Both the position numbers and the translations under genes were made by a program. Shown here piece after piece: positions 34,489-44,859 of a DNA stretch of 64,000 nt (position 1 is its first letter; every line of letters starts with the position of its first letter). Where the stretch lies: contig OX579641.1 of the NCBI GenBank assembly GCA_951230915.1, positions 5,704,001-5,768,000 on the forward strand, written 5' to 3'. This stretch comes from Antitrichia curtipendula (Eukaryota; Streptophyta; Bryopsida; Hypnales; Leucodontaceae). The notes below the pieces were generated by a model. That model saw only the letters and a list, made by a program, of their open reading frames with translations, had not been told where the DNA came from and did no database searches.

Positions 34489-35154
34489 ATGGGCATCATG
34501 ACTCGCCGGAGCTTGTGGGTGACCGTGGCCGTCTTGCTGAGCGTGGCGCTGGTGCCCATGCTCGCCATGGCTGCGGACGAGGACCCGCTCCAGGACTTCT
34601 GCGTCGCAGACTTCAAGAGCGGACTCACCATCAACGGATTCACCTGCAAGCCCGCCGATAAGGTCACCGTGAGCGACTTCACGTTCGCGGGCTTGAAGAA
34701 CGCTGGAAACACCAACAACGCCAACAACGCCGTCGTCACGCCTGCGTCCGTGCTTCAGTTCCCGGGACTGAACACTTTGGGCATCTCCGCTGCTCGCATC
34801 GACTTCGCCAAGGGCGGCATCAACCCCCCGCACACTCATCCCCGTGCCACCGAGATTCTGTTGCTGGCCAAGGGTGAGTTGTACGTGGGCTTCGTCAGCA
34901 CCAACAACACTTTGTTTGCCACCACCCTCAAGGAAGGCGAGCTGTTCGTTTTCCCCAAGGGCCTTGTGCACTTCCAGCTGAATGTGGGCAAATACCCTGC
35001 GTTGGCGTTCGCCGCTTTGAGCAGCCAGAACCCCGGCGTGCAGCAGATTGCTCCGGCTTTGTTCACTCCGGACATCAAGGACGAGGTTTTGGAGAAGGCT
35101 TTCCGCATCAACGAGCAGACGGTGGACCTGATCCAGAAGCAGTTCCGCATGTAA
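34489..35154 (+). CDS. Germin-like protein (GLP6), GLP4-type promoter and GLP2/7-type coding region
   Basis: A 221-residue intronless germin-like protein. The signal peptide ends AMA/ADEDPLQ; Cys38, Cys53, His115, His117, Glu122 and His161 are intact. From residue 1 to the end it is of the GLP2/7/8/9 subtype (GFTCKPADKVTVSDF, LLAKGELY, GKYPALAF) and differs from GLP7 by only a few residues, such as VSTNNT for VNTNNT and NNANN for NNPNN. Its promoter and 5' UTR, including the CGCG palindrome and GATATCGATCTACTCGACATG-like leader, are of the GLP4/5 class instead. The switch lies close to the start codon, as expected from gene conversion or unequal crossing-over in the array. The swap would put one protein type under another expression control. 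Confidence 0.97.
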   Translation: MGIMTRRSLWVTVAVLLSVALVPMLAMAADEDPLQDFCVADFKSGLTINGFTCKPADKVTVSDFTFAGLKNAGNTNNANNAVVTPASVLQFPGLNTLGISAARIDFAKGGINPPHTHPRATEILLLAKGELYVGFVSTNNTLFATTLKEGELFVFPKGLVHFQLNVGKYPALAFAALSSQNPGVQQIAPALFTPDIKDEVLEKAFRINEQTVDLIQKQFRM

Positions 35155-35978
35155 ATCGATCAAAAGCTCGTCAGATTTCGTTCGCAAAGTCTTTGGAAAC
35201 ATCGTATATAGCCGTTGATACTGTCACCATTCTTTTGGAAGAGAGAAGAGTCTGATGACTTCGGATTAAGCTAGATATTAGTCATATCATGTTGATTATT
35301 CTCGGAATCGCTTGTCGAGGACCCAAGCAAGAACTGCGTGTTCCGTCGTGTACATTTGGGCTTCCAGGTCATAGCGATATATTGTTGTACAACGAGTACT
35401 GAAGTCATGAAATACCACGTTCACAGGTCTTGACAATTTCTTAAAACGGTGACTGTGCAGTGTGTGGAAGCATGAAATCTGTGAGTTGTAAACCTGTGCA
35501 CCTGTAATCCTCTTAGATGATGAAGTGTGTGATGTTTGCAGATGAAATTTCAATGAGATGTTTGAGTTCATAAGGTCAGTAAGCTCATTGGTAGAAGAAT
35601 GTCCTAGTGAACGTTGAAATATTCATATTCAACCTACAATTCTAATTCTAAATGGCCTAGAAAAGGCGTATTTCAACATTTAATTTTCAATAAATCAATA
35701 GTAGAGAACTAAAACAAATTCATTTGTGAGGACTTGATGTTGTTGAAATTACACCAAAAAAATGAACTTGAAACCATCTTCAATGTTCAAAAGTGTGCAT
35801 CATAGAACCCCTTCTTTGGCTTGTTTGCACAAACGTGGATATAAAATATTATATTTTTTTATGCCTTTCATAATTATGGTATATGGCCCACTAGTGCAGG
35901 CATAGACCACCAAAATTTAGCTCTACATTATTAAACTTGGGTACTCGAAGGAACCAATGGTTTAGGTTGGTTCACCCT
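35155..35978. other. GLP6 3' flank and spacer
   Basis: Positions 35207-35241 match the GLP1 3' flank (ATACTGTCACCATTCTTTTG), and about 35460-35590 matches the GLP3 3' flank. These are probably 3' UTR and downstream sequence. From about 35650 it is AT-rich with no gene. Confidence 0.5.
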
Positions 35979-36934
35979 TAACTCCTAAATGCCTGAGGCA
36001 CCCAAATGTGGTGTCGCAGAACCTTTGAAGTTAAATAAAACTTTATCAAGTTACTATTTTTAGTAGTTTATATTTTTGAAAGATTCTTTTTGAAGTTTAG
36101 TTTTAGCATCCCAAATCCAATTCTCAAAATGATTGATTATGATTTTTCTATTCCAAATGTTGTGCAAGGGTGTCCATTGCAATCTTGACTTTTTGTAGTG
36201 TTCGGATGTCTCTTGGAAATGAGCCTTAAATACACTAAATCTTGGAAAAAAATTCACACAAGAAATTCATTTAAAAAAATTGTAGAGTAGATTGTGGGAA
36301 GCCATAAATTGATTGGGGTTATGCATGTTAGGTCCTTTATCCTAATTTTTTTGGTGACCAACTTTTTAGATTTGACATGTCAAAAGAGGATTGAAAGACT
36401 TCAAATCACTTTTGCAATTTTAACACCCTCATGATTAAACGTTATAATCATTAGAAAAAATCTGGATTCTCCAGAAGGCCGTTTGACTTTCTGGAACTGT
36501 GCAAATCCAGGGGAATAAAAAAGTTTTATTTTTTTATATTTTTATTTTTATTTTTTATTTTTAATTTAAAAAAATTGAATTTTCTTAAAAAGTCTCCAGT
36601 CTTGCATAGCACACAAGGTGAAACTATGAAATAAATAAATAAATATTTTATTTCTTTTTCTTATTTCAATTTTTTAATATTTTTTTTTCTGTAATTGCAC
36701 AATTCCAGAAAGTCAAACGGCCTTTTGGAGAGTCCAGATTTTTTCTAATGCTTTCAATCTATAAGTGGTATTGTTGTGTTTTCATTTTCTATGTGATTTC
36801 TAACATGTTTAGTTTGAATTTGTATGGTTACAATTCAAAAAAAACTAATACAGCTTATTAAAATGTTGGCTTTCATTTCAATTTAGAGGAAGTTCCTAGA
36901 AGCTCCAAAAAGGCCTTGGGCATTTAGGGAATAA
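35979..36934 (-). repeat. Family 1 TIR element interrupted by a nested MITE
   Basis: Starts TTAACTCCTAAATGCC and ends GGGCATTTAGGGAATAA. Its interior is collinear with 20547-21202, except for the 298-bp insertion at 36451-36748. Without the insertion it is about 658 bp, the same as the intact copies. Confidence 0.7.
36451..36748. mobile_element. MITE with about 50-bp terminal inverted repeats, nested in family 1
   Basis: The left end TTAGAAAAAATCTGGATTCT continues through CCGTTTGACTTTCTGGAA; the right end reversed reads TTAGAAAAAATCTGGACTCT and continues through the same CCGTTTGACTTTCTGGAA. Only about three mismatches occur in 54 bp, so insertion looks recent. The uninterrupted family 1 copy (TATAATCTTTCAATCC, about 21008) shows the filled site. 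The target duplication is not resolved. The core is a T- and A-rich low-complexity stretch without coding potential. Confidence 0.8.
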
Positions 36935-37319
36935 AGGACAATGCAAGCCCCACCACCCCCACTTGCATTTTGAAAGTCAAAACATGAATTATCACATAAT
37001 TCTTCATTTTAAATGTTTTAGGACTTAGCCAAGAAAATGTAGCCCTAGTAATCTACTAATTATTCCATATGAATTTTTCTCTAAAATTTTAAAATTTTAA
37101 TTTTTGTGACACTTTGAAGCCATAGTGTCTTAAAAGCTCAAAGTGTACCACTTTTGAACTATCTCAATTGATTTTTTCTATTGATTTTCTCAAAAAGTAC
37201 ATCAATTGCACCGTGCTCTCTGTCACTATTATTTCCATAATTCTTCAAAATTTCATATTATTTTAAGCATTTTTATAATTACTATGATTCTTACAACTAA
37301 GTTTCTTTAAAAAATCATT
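36935..37319. repeat. Family 6 repeat, left part
   Basis: GGACAATGCAAGCCCCACC and GCATTTTGAAAGTCAAAAC match 42740 and 49910. The repeat continues beyond the next element, resuming at about 38237 with TAGATGTTTTCTATTATG, so family 5 is nested inside it. Confidence 0.55.
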
Positions 37320-38236
37320 TAACCTCTAAAACCCCGAGGCCTTTTCTCCATCAAAACACACTCAAAACTGCCACTTCTATTGCAAAGAGCAAAAAACTAT
37401 AAAAAAAAAATTTTGCATATCTAACCGTAGGATCTTATACTTGACTAGTATGAGAATGTGTGCAAGATATTTCAGAAACTTTGAACAAATAGATTGCAAG
37501 ATATTTGCATTCAAAGTGAAGAAAACAAATTTTTTTGCACCTTGCATGACTAGATTTTTGGGCTTTGAACCTATTTAACTTAAATTTTTTGTATTGTTGA
37601 TTTTGATTTTCTAAGTTTATATGTTGAATACTTCAGTTGAGAATCTACGGAAAAAAATTCAAGAAAAAAACACTAAATTTTTACTCTTAAAAAAATTGTT
37701 AAGTAGAAGTAGGTTCAAGATTGAAGGAATAACTAAATCATTAATAGCTCTAAGACAAAATTGAAATACCATAATCCCAACGGTGAGACTGTTCTAGAAA
37801 GCAAATTCAACCTTGTCTAAAAAGAAAATTCTGAAAATTATAAAAATTCCATTCAAAAATGAATCCTAAAAGTTATTTTTTCAAGAAGATGCTTAGATTG
37901 CCCGAAAAACTAAGATTGTCCATAACTTTTTCATTATTAGTCCAAATAGAATGAATCAAAGCTTCAAATGTAGACAAAAAGACATAGATTTTGGAAAAAA
38001 TATTTAAGAAATTTCTTTTGACTTTCTGTGATTTTTTGTGCTGCCTACCAAACTCTATTTTTGGCATAACTTTTTCTCTCGGGCACCAATTGAAATAAAA
38101 ATTATATATCCACAAAACTCTTGCAAAATCGCACAACCTCAAAAAATCCCCCAAAAAATCTCTACAAATTGAGGTCACAGGAACCTACCCGGACCCAAAT
38201 TGTCCCCCGAGGGGACAAACGGGGTTTTAGGGGTTA
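37320..38236 (+). mobile_element. TTAA/CCC-ended element, family 5
   Basis: The ends TTAACCTCTAAAACCCCG and CGGGGTTTTAGGGGTTAA are inverted repeats of about 14 bp beyond the TTAA flanks. The element of about 910 bp interrupts a family 6 repeat; related copies at 43030 and 50190 run through the insertion region without it. Open frames inside (for example 101 codons at 37873-38178) are not recognised. Confidence 0.65.
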
Positions 38237-39077
38237 AAATTTAGTTAGATGTTTTCTATTATGAAAAAATAAGATTGAATTTTAAATATATATTAATACA
38301 TGTGAAAAACATCAAAATTTTTTAATATGTGTTTAATGTAGAAATCTAATTAAGTTTCATCAAGGCCATATATGAAATGTGTTGTGAGGGTTAACAATGT
38401 TATGTCAGAAGGGTTAGTTTATGATAATATGATATGGGTACCCAAAAGGATTCTCTTACTAAAACACTATCATTTCTAAATTCATTTAATGTGTCCTAGA
38501 AATTATATTTTTTCACTTTACATTAATTCAATGACAAATTTATGAAAAGTTTATAGTATTCCATCCAAAATATTATTAAGATGGAAAATTTGAACAATTT
38601 TGGTATTCATTAATATGAAGTTTAGCTAAAGCAATGTTTGAGTTATATTTATATTTGATTTTAACTCTTAATTTGATGAATTGATATATATTTTCTTATT
38701 TATAAGAACCTTAAAAGATCACAAATTTTTACACAATTTAAAAGGATTATGATTTCACAACATCTTTTTCATATAAACAAATGATATACATAAATACAAA
38801 CTAAATAAGATGACCAACTGTTTTTTTGAATTTAAAACCTTAAACACATAGTAATTTCATTACTCTAAAGTGACTAGATGCTAAATATGCTAAATTAAAA
38901 AAAAAACAATTTTTGAATTTGATCTAAATAACAGATAATTGTTCTATAGTAACATAATGTTTACAACAATATGATAATTTTTGTAATTTTCCAGTATTTT
39001 TTTTTTTCATTTCCGGAAGGACATTTTTATAAAGTCCGGAGAGTCCGGGAAGGGATACCCTGATCAAATCCTTGCCC
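38237..39077. other. AT-rich spacer, right part of a family 6 repeat
   Basis: 38237-38400 continues the family 6 repeat (TGTGTTTAATGTAGAAATCT). This is the uninterrupted form of the site filled at 43136-43425. Beyond this no gene is supported. Confidence 0.5.
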
Positions 39078-39392
39078 GGAAGGTCAATATCTTGTTTTTT
39101 TCCATCCCGATAATCACGGCGGCCAACGCGTGGACTCCTGTGGGTCGTCTGGGGGGTCGTCCTCCATCCACATGGGCAACTCGCGACACTGGCAGGAACT
39201 CACTTTTGCAGCTCTATCACTCGTCTTGAAACTGACTTTCATTCGACCCAGTCTGGACTCTCGACGTCACAACGGTATCCAAAACTTACCTCAGCCGTTT
39301 TCCATGACCACGAAAACTCCCGAGCTTAGTTTCCTTCCAAGCTATCCTTCCAGTCAACCCACGTTCGCTTCGCCACTGACGCTCTTGAGTTG

Positions 39393-39400
39393 TATATAAA
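39393..39400 (+). promoter_or_regulatory. TATA box of GLP7
   Basis: TATATAAACCCC, 183 bp before the ATG. The upstream CCCACGTTCGCTTCGCC lacks the G-box that GLP8 and GLP9 have at the same place. Confidence 0.75.
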
Positions 39401-39575
39401 CCCCATAAACCCAAGCAGTTGTAACAGCAGCAATCGTTCCAGTATCCCACAACTTCCAACTTCCACAACCATCTACCGCACTCTGCTCCCTTGCAACTCA
39501 CAGAGCTCGACTTGCAACTCAACTCCAGAACTCATCCTTCAGTTTCTAGCAGCGCCGATTGCTGCAGTCGTCGAC

Positions 39576-40241
39576 ATGGGAATCATGGCACGCAGAAGCT
39601 TGTGGGTGACCGTGACCGTCTTGCTGAGCGTGGCGCTGGTGCCCATGCTCGCCATGGCTGCGGACGAGGACCCGCTCCAGGACTTCTGCGTCGCAGACTT
39701 CAAGAGCGGACTCACCATCAACGGATTCACCTGCAAGCCCGCCGATAAGGTCACCGTGAGCGACTTCACGTTCGCGGGCTTGAAGAACGCTGGAAACACC
39801 AACAACCCAAACAACGCCGTCGTCACGCCTGCGTCCGTGCTTCAGTTCCCGGGACTGAACACTTTGGGCATCTCCGCTGCTCGCATCGACTTCGCCAAGG
39901 GCGGCATCAACCCCCCGCACACCCATCCCCGCGCCACCGAGATTCTGTTGCTGGCCAAGGGTGAGTTGTACGTGGGCTTCGTGAACACCAACAACACTTT
40001 GTTTGCCACCACCCTCAAGGAAGGCGAGCTGTTCGTGTTTCCCAAGGGCCTTGTGCACTTCCAGCTGAACGTGGGCAAATACCCTGCGTTGGCTTTCGCC
40101 GCTTTGAGCAGCCAGAACCCCGGCGTGCAGCAGATTGCTCCCGCTTTGTTCACTCCGGACATCAAGGACGAGGTTTTGGAGAAGGCTTTCCGCATCAACG
40201 AGCAGACGGTGGACCTGATCCAGAAGCAGTTCCGCATGTAA
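39576..40241 (+). CDS. Germin-like protein (GLP7)
   Basis: A 221-residue intronless germin-like protein, start fixed by the paralog context GTCGACATGGG; the upstream open frame to 39390 has no ATG. The signal peptide has VTVTVLLSVAL, with Thr for Ala seen only in GLP7 and GLP8. The mature sequence (after AMA) is, by eye, identical to that of GLP8, which fits very recent duplication. The metal ligands (HTHPRATE plus LVHFQ), both cysteines, KGE and the NNT sequon are present. Confidence 0.97.
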   Translation: MGIMARRSLWVTVTVLLSVALVPMLAMAADEDPLQDFCVADFKSGLTINGFTCKPADKVTVSDFTFAGLKNAGNTNNPNNAVVTPASVLQFPGLNTLGISAARIDFAKGGINPPHTHPRATEILLLAKGELYVGFVNTNNTLFATTLKEGELFVFPKGLVHFQLNVGKYPALAFAALSSQNPGVQQIAPALFTPDIKDEVLEKAFRINEQTVDLIQKQFRM

Positions 40242-40777
40242 ATCGATTATATAGCCACACTCGATCAGTTGCTAAGTCGATGAACATTCCTCTGGAAATG
40301 CGTCCGGGAAACTTCTGATTTGTTAGTTTGATTTATGTTGTTGCCAGGAGAGTTTGGGGAGGACCCCTGTGACTCTGTGAGCGGAACACTTATTTGAAAA
40401 TCTGTAATTACTTGGTCGTGGTTGGACAACATTTGATCCAGATGACTGTTGATTTATGAAAACTAAACTGGTTCACGACTTTACTTACGAAAATTCTCAT
40501 GGTGAGATCGATGAGACATGGCAATCCCCTCGCCATGTTCTTGGTACAGTTAGAAAGCTTTGGACGGAGAGGGCTGGGGAACCCTGTTTTATTTAGTTTA
40601 TGTACCCATGCGAACCAATTTTAACAGAACAATACTTATGCATATGCATGATCCTCTAGAAAACTACATAAGTATTATAATAGTGGGATCACATGCCGAA
40701 ATTATTGTAAGTGAGTTTAGTTAAATTGTTAGAAATTAGTGCAATATGATAATTTTTTAGCTTACACTAAATCCAAA

Positions 40778-40898
40778 TAACGTGAATTTCATTAAAATGG
40801 CGGCATTCCAGAACTTTGGCGGTGTTACATCTATACCTGTCCTAGATGTTCAGACAAAGTGGCGGATTTCATATGCCATTTTAACGAAATTGACGTTA
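40778..40898. mobile_element. 121-bp MITE present in unit A, absent from unit B
   Basis: The ends TAACGTGAATTTCATTAAAA and, reversed, TAACGTCAATTTCGTTAAAA are inverted repeats of about 24 bp. Unit B reads straight through at about 46582 (AATCCAAATGTATCAC), giving an empty site. Related ends occur at 12507-12830 and 33040-33195. Confidence 0.8.
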
Positions 40899-42192
40899 AA
40901 TGTATTACAAGTAGTGCGGCTTGTGTAAATTATTGTTGTATGTACTAATAGGATAAATCATTGTCTCTAATTAAAGACACCATAGTTTGTTTTATTCGCT
41001 CTATCTCACTAAAAAAACTCCAAAAACCTTCTTCATGAAGGATTAACTATATTTTTAGTCTTTGTGCCAATGATATAGGCATTCAAGAACTAGTAACCCA
41101 TCTCCTAAATCTATGCAAAATCTCTAGCTTGGGCATTGTCATTCAGGCACCCAAAACCTATGCGGAAAGTATCAAATTTTAGCATCGTTTGTAAATGCTG
41201 TCAACTCGTCATTTCTAATGATTTATAGGTTGGTGACAACAATGGGATTGTAGAAATAGATGCTCCCAACCTAAATACCACAACAAAGGAACATGACCCC
41301 CTTGATAGACATATCTACATAGTGTCCAAGTGGTCAGCAAATCCATTGTCAACACTATTATTTGAAGAAGCAACAAGTACAAGGTGCCTTTACGAGAAAG
41401 ATTAAGCTTGCTAGTAGAGGAATGCTCCTTGATTGCTTGCCACTTACTCCCACAAGGTCATTCAATATGGCCAATGCTTACTCAACGCTTGAAATCAATA
41501 AATGAAGCTTTTGAGTGGGATTTACATTTCTACCTGGAGGTTTTAAGTGAGACAATGGGAGTATTGTAAACTTGCTATAAATTTTGATAAGTGAACAGAA
41601 GAAACTAGAGGATCTATGTACAATTTTACATCAAAAATTTTAACAAAAAATAGGACAAGTAAAGTGTTTCTTGCAATCATCCTCCAAAACTAAAATGACT
41701 ACGATCAAACAAAAAATATAAGAAAAAAAGCGCAAAGTGTTTAGTATGTGCCTAATGCCTAATGCTAATAGTGCAAAATAAAATTTCTTATCATGAGAGA
41801 AGATTGATGTTTTCATCACTAAATCTTATGGCTTTTGTATTCAAAATATAAAACTATAGTCTTGGCTCGAGTCTTGGACTGCATCGTACATGAAATAAAC
41901 CATATGTTTTATTTGTAGTGATTCTTTCAAGCTCAATTTGGAATTACACATATGCAAAGAGGGACTCTCTTTTCCCAGAAAAGTAGAAATTTCCCAATGT
42001 TGCAACTTCTCAGTTCACTCACTTTCTACAATCTATTGTGAATCTACACTTTCATGCAATTCATATCTTCCTTTGACAAGTCAATGATTCTTTGTTGATG
42101 AAGTTGAATTCATTCTCAGGGATTTCAGGAGGAATTATCAAAATCTCCAAGGGGACCAATGGGTTAGGCATTGTTCTTTAAGGATTAAGGTT

Positions 42193-42733
42193 TAATCCCT
42201 AAAGGACCAAACACCAATTTTTGGCAACATAGCAATTTTGGGCAGCTCACTACAAATGGAGGTTTTATTTATTTTCTTTGAAAATTTCACACCACATGTG
42301 TCCAAGGAGTAGCTGTAAGACCCAAAAATTTTCATAACTTTTGACTACATGGTTAAAAAGTTATTGCATAATATGTAGTTTTTAATACTTGGTGCGCAGC
42401 CGAAAAAACTTCTTTAAAAATCTAAAATTGATGCTAAAGATTTATTTACACATAAAAAACTTTGAATCATTCCATTTTGATTAATGAGATGAAAGTTATG
42501 AGGACTGATTCCAGTTTGCGGGTTGTTATGGAATCTGTAGACTCCATCCTTACAAATCATGCAATAACTTTTTAACCATGCAATCAAAATTTATGATAAT
42601 TTGGGGCCTTAAAGCTACTCCTTGTATACAAGTGGTGTGAAATTTTCAAAGAAAATAAATAAAAACTCCATTCAGAGTGAATTGCCTAAAATCACTATGT
42701 TGCCCAAAACCAATGTTTGGTCCTTTAGGGAAT
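42193..42733. mobile_element. Foldback element, family 3, with about 185-bp arms
   Basis: The left arm from TTAATCCCTAAAGGACC through CATGGTTAAAAAGTTATTGC is matched by the right arm reversed, ATAATTCCCTAAAGGACC-like through CATGGTTAAAAAGTTATTGC. About 165 bp separate the arms. The second copy is in unit B at 49333-49902. Being present in both units, it was inserted before the duplication. Confidence 0.75.
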
Positions 42734-43135
42734 AAAGGACATTGCAAGCCCCACCGGCATTTTGAAAGTCAAAATCTGAATTTTCAAATAATTCTTGATT
42801 ATAAAGTCTTAACACTTAGCTTAGAAGATGTTGCTCCAATAATCTACTATTTCTTTAATTTGAAGCTGAAAATACAACACTTTTGGATTTTTTCTATTGA
42901 ATTTTTCTTTGTGTGAGCACATCAATTGCACCATGGTGTTTGTTACTATTATTTCCAATTTTCTTTAAGCTTTCACACTGTTCTAAGCATTTTTATAATT
43001 ATTATGATTTTACAAATAAATTGCTTAAGAAAATCACAAAAAATTCAATTTGATGTTTCTATTATGAAAAATGAGATTAAATTTTAGACATATAGAAATA
43101 CATGTGAAGAATATCAAAATTTTGAAATGTGTATT
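42734..43135. repeat. Family 6 repeat
   Basis: Begins AAAGGACATTGCAAGCCCC and GGCATTTTGAAAGTCAAAAT and runs, interrupted at 43136-43425, to about 43460 (AATGTAGAAATTTAACAAAG). An open frame of 79 codons at 42677-42916, also in unit B, results from the duplication, not from selection that I can see. Confidence 0.5.
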
Positions 43136-43425
43136 TTAACCCTTTTAGGATGTTAAGACTTGGAATGACCTACAATAGCTTGTACTTTTTCAAGAGTTAT
43201 AGTATACAAGACTTTATTTCTTAACCATTCCTATTGCAAAAAATTCTGTAAAACCCACAAAGCAAAGGTGCAATCCTAGAGTCCTAGCCTCCTAGGCAGT
43301 CTCACAAAAAAATGCTCTATTGAAAAAAAAAAATTCTACATGCAAATGGCCTCAGTGTTTAGAAGTTGCAATAATATCTACATTGCATGAGAAATGCCTG
43401 CACCTTTTAGGCCTTTAGGGGTTAA
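43136..43425. mobile_element. TTAA/CCC-ended MITE with TTAA target duplication
   Basis: The element body is 43140-43421, ends CCCTTTTAGG and CCTTTAGGGG, flanked on both sides by TTAA (43136-43139 and 43422-43425). The related repeat at about 38325-38345 reads GTGTTTAATGTAGAAATC straight through, with a single TTAA where this copy has the element. This is the cleanest empty-site evidence for TTAA insertion in the window. Non-coding. Confidence 0.75.
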
Positions 43426-43468
43426 TGTAGAAATTTAACAAAGTTTGACGAAGCCTTGAAAATGTCCT

Positions 43469-43686
43469 TTAACCCATAAACGACGTAGAGGATGGTTTTT
43501 AGCTGATGAATGACAAAGAATCTCTCCATGTATGATACAAATGCAACTATTCATCCTCCAAATTTTGTGTAAAAAGGAAAGGTTTTTTTATAGTAGCTTG
43601 ACTTCCAATGAGTGCTTTTGCATTTTTTAAAGCTAACTATTCACATGGTACCAAAACTGATTGTTTCCATGGTGACCCATTGTTTA
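43469..43686 (-). mobile_element. Family 4 MITE, inverted copy
   Basis: Starts TTAACCCATAAACGAC, the right end of the element at 28743-28983, and its body matches in reverse, including ATTCATCCTCCAAATTTTGTG and TTTCCATGGTGACC. Its far end merges with the family 2 element that follows. In unit B only a fragment (GCTGATGAATGACAAAGAA, about 50466) remains. Confidence 0.6.
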
Positions 43687-44572
43687 GCCCCTAAAAGACC
43701 AGTATGCATGTTTTGGCAACATAGGAGTTTTGGGCAGGTATGTGTGACTAGAGATTTTCATATTAAGGTTGAAAATTCATTTAAAGGTAGGGACAAGGAA
43801 TATCTTTCATATGCACTAAATTTCATAACATTTAAAAATATGAGTAAGAAGTTATGGCATAATGTGTTACTTTCTTTTGTAAATGGACAATTTAGGCAGA
43901 TAAAAAAAATTGAAAATGATTATTTAGAGTTTTATATACATGGAAAGCTTTGAATCATTCCATTTTGATCAATGAGTCAAAATTTATGGGGAGTTTTAGT
44001 TTGCAAGGAGTTATGGATTCTTACTCTAAAATAAACTTTGAAGTCCTTTATTTAACTCAATTTTCAATATTTTTGGAAAGAAATAATATCATAGGATGCA
44101 AAATGTTTACTACAACATTTCAACCATTGGGATTGGCATTTTTTTGACTCCATAACAAAATTCTTAACAACTTTGTATTATTAATTAGTCTTAACTTCTT
44201 TCTACTTACTATTTTTTTCTATATATTGTACAATTCCAAATGATTTGAAAACTTTCAAGCATGTAGCCAACTTGTCTTGAAGAATGAATTCAAAGAAATA
44301 CCAACATTTAGGACATTTTTTATACAATGTGACCTTGTGAAATGCACCTTCTTGGTTTTTTGCACGGTCAAAAAATAGAAGTGGCAAAATTTACAATGTA
44401 CAAGATGAAAATTTGGTGCTTGTAGGAATTTTGCCACTTTTCAAACGAGTGTACTACAAGAGCATAGGGTTACATGTATCCAAAAATCTTTCTTTTCAAA
44501 AATTTGGTGCTTGTAGTAAAAATGGCAGTTTTGGAGCGTGAAAACATAGACACGGTCCTTTTTAGGGGTTAA
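43684..44572 (+). mobile_element. TTAA/CCC-ended element, family 2
   Basis: Ends TTAGCCCCTAAAAGACC and GGTCCTTTTTAGGGGTTAA are inverted repeats of about 17 bp. The 889-bp interior matches 3317-4250. The unit B equivalent is mostly deleted, with only the right end left (50500-50548). The 113-codon open frame at 43612-43953 crosses the element boundary and is not a gene. Confidence 0.65.
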
Positions 44573-44859
44573 GGATTAAGGACGTCGGAAAGTCAATATC
44601 TTTTCTTTTTTCCATCACGATAATCACGGCGGCCAACGCGTGGAGTCTGGTGGGTGTCGTCTGGTGGGTCGTTCTCCATCCACATGGGCAACTCGCGTTG
44701 CCGACAAGCTTCATCACACCGAGACTGCCGGCACTGGCAGGAACTCACTTTAGCAGCTCTATCACTCGTCTTGAAATTGACTTTCAGTGGACCCAGTCTG
44801 GACTCTCGACGTCACAACGGTATCCAAAACTTAACGTACGACCTCAGCCGTTTTCCATG

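Larger units (their letters stand above)
39078..44585 (+). repeat. Segmental duplication unit A (contains GLP7)
   Basis: First of three tandem units. It starts at GGAAGGTCAATATCTTG and AATCACGGCGGCCAACGCGTG. GLP7 and more than 3 kb of downstream non-coding DNA match unit B in order: 40242-41640 with 46044-47340, then 41640-43290 with 48760-50450. It has a 121-bp MITE at 40778-40898 that unit B lacks, and lacks about 1.4 kb present in B. Confidence 0.85.

Noticed and set aside
42677..42916. 79-codon frame conserved in units A and B
   Set aside because: The two copies are conserved because the whole segment was duplicated, and the frame crosses the end of a foldback element.
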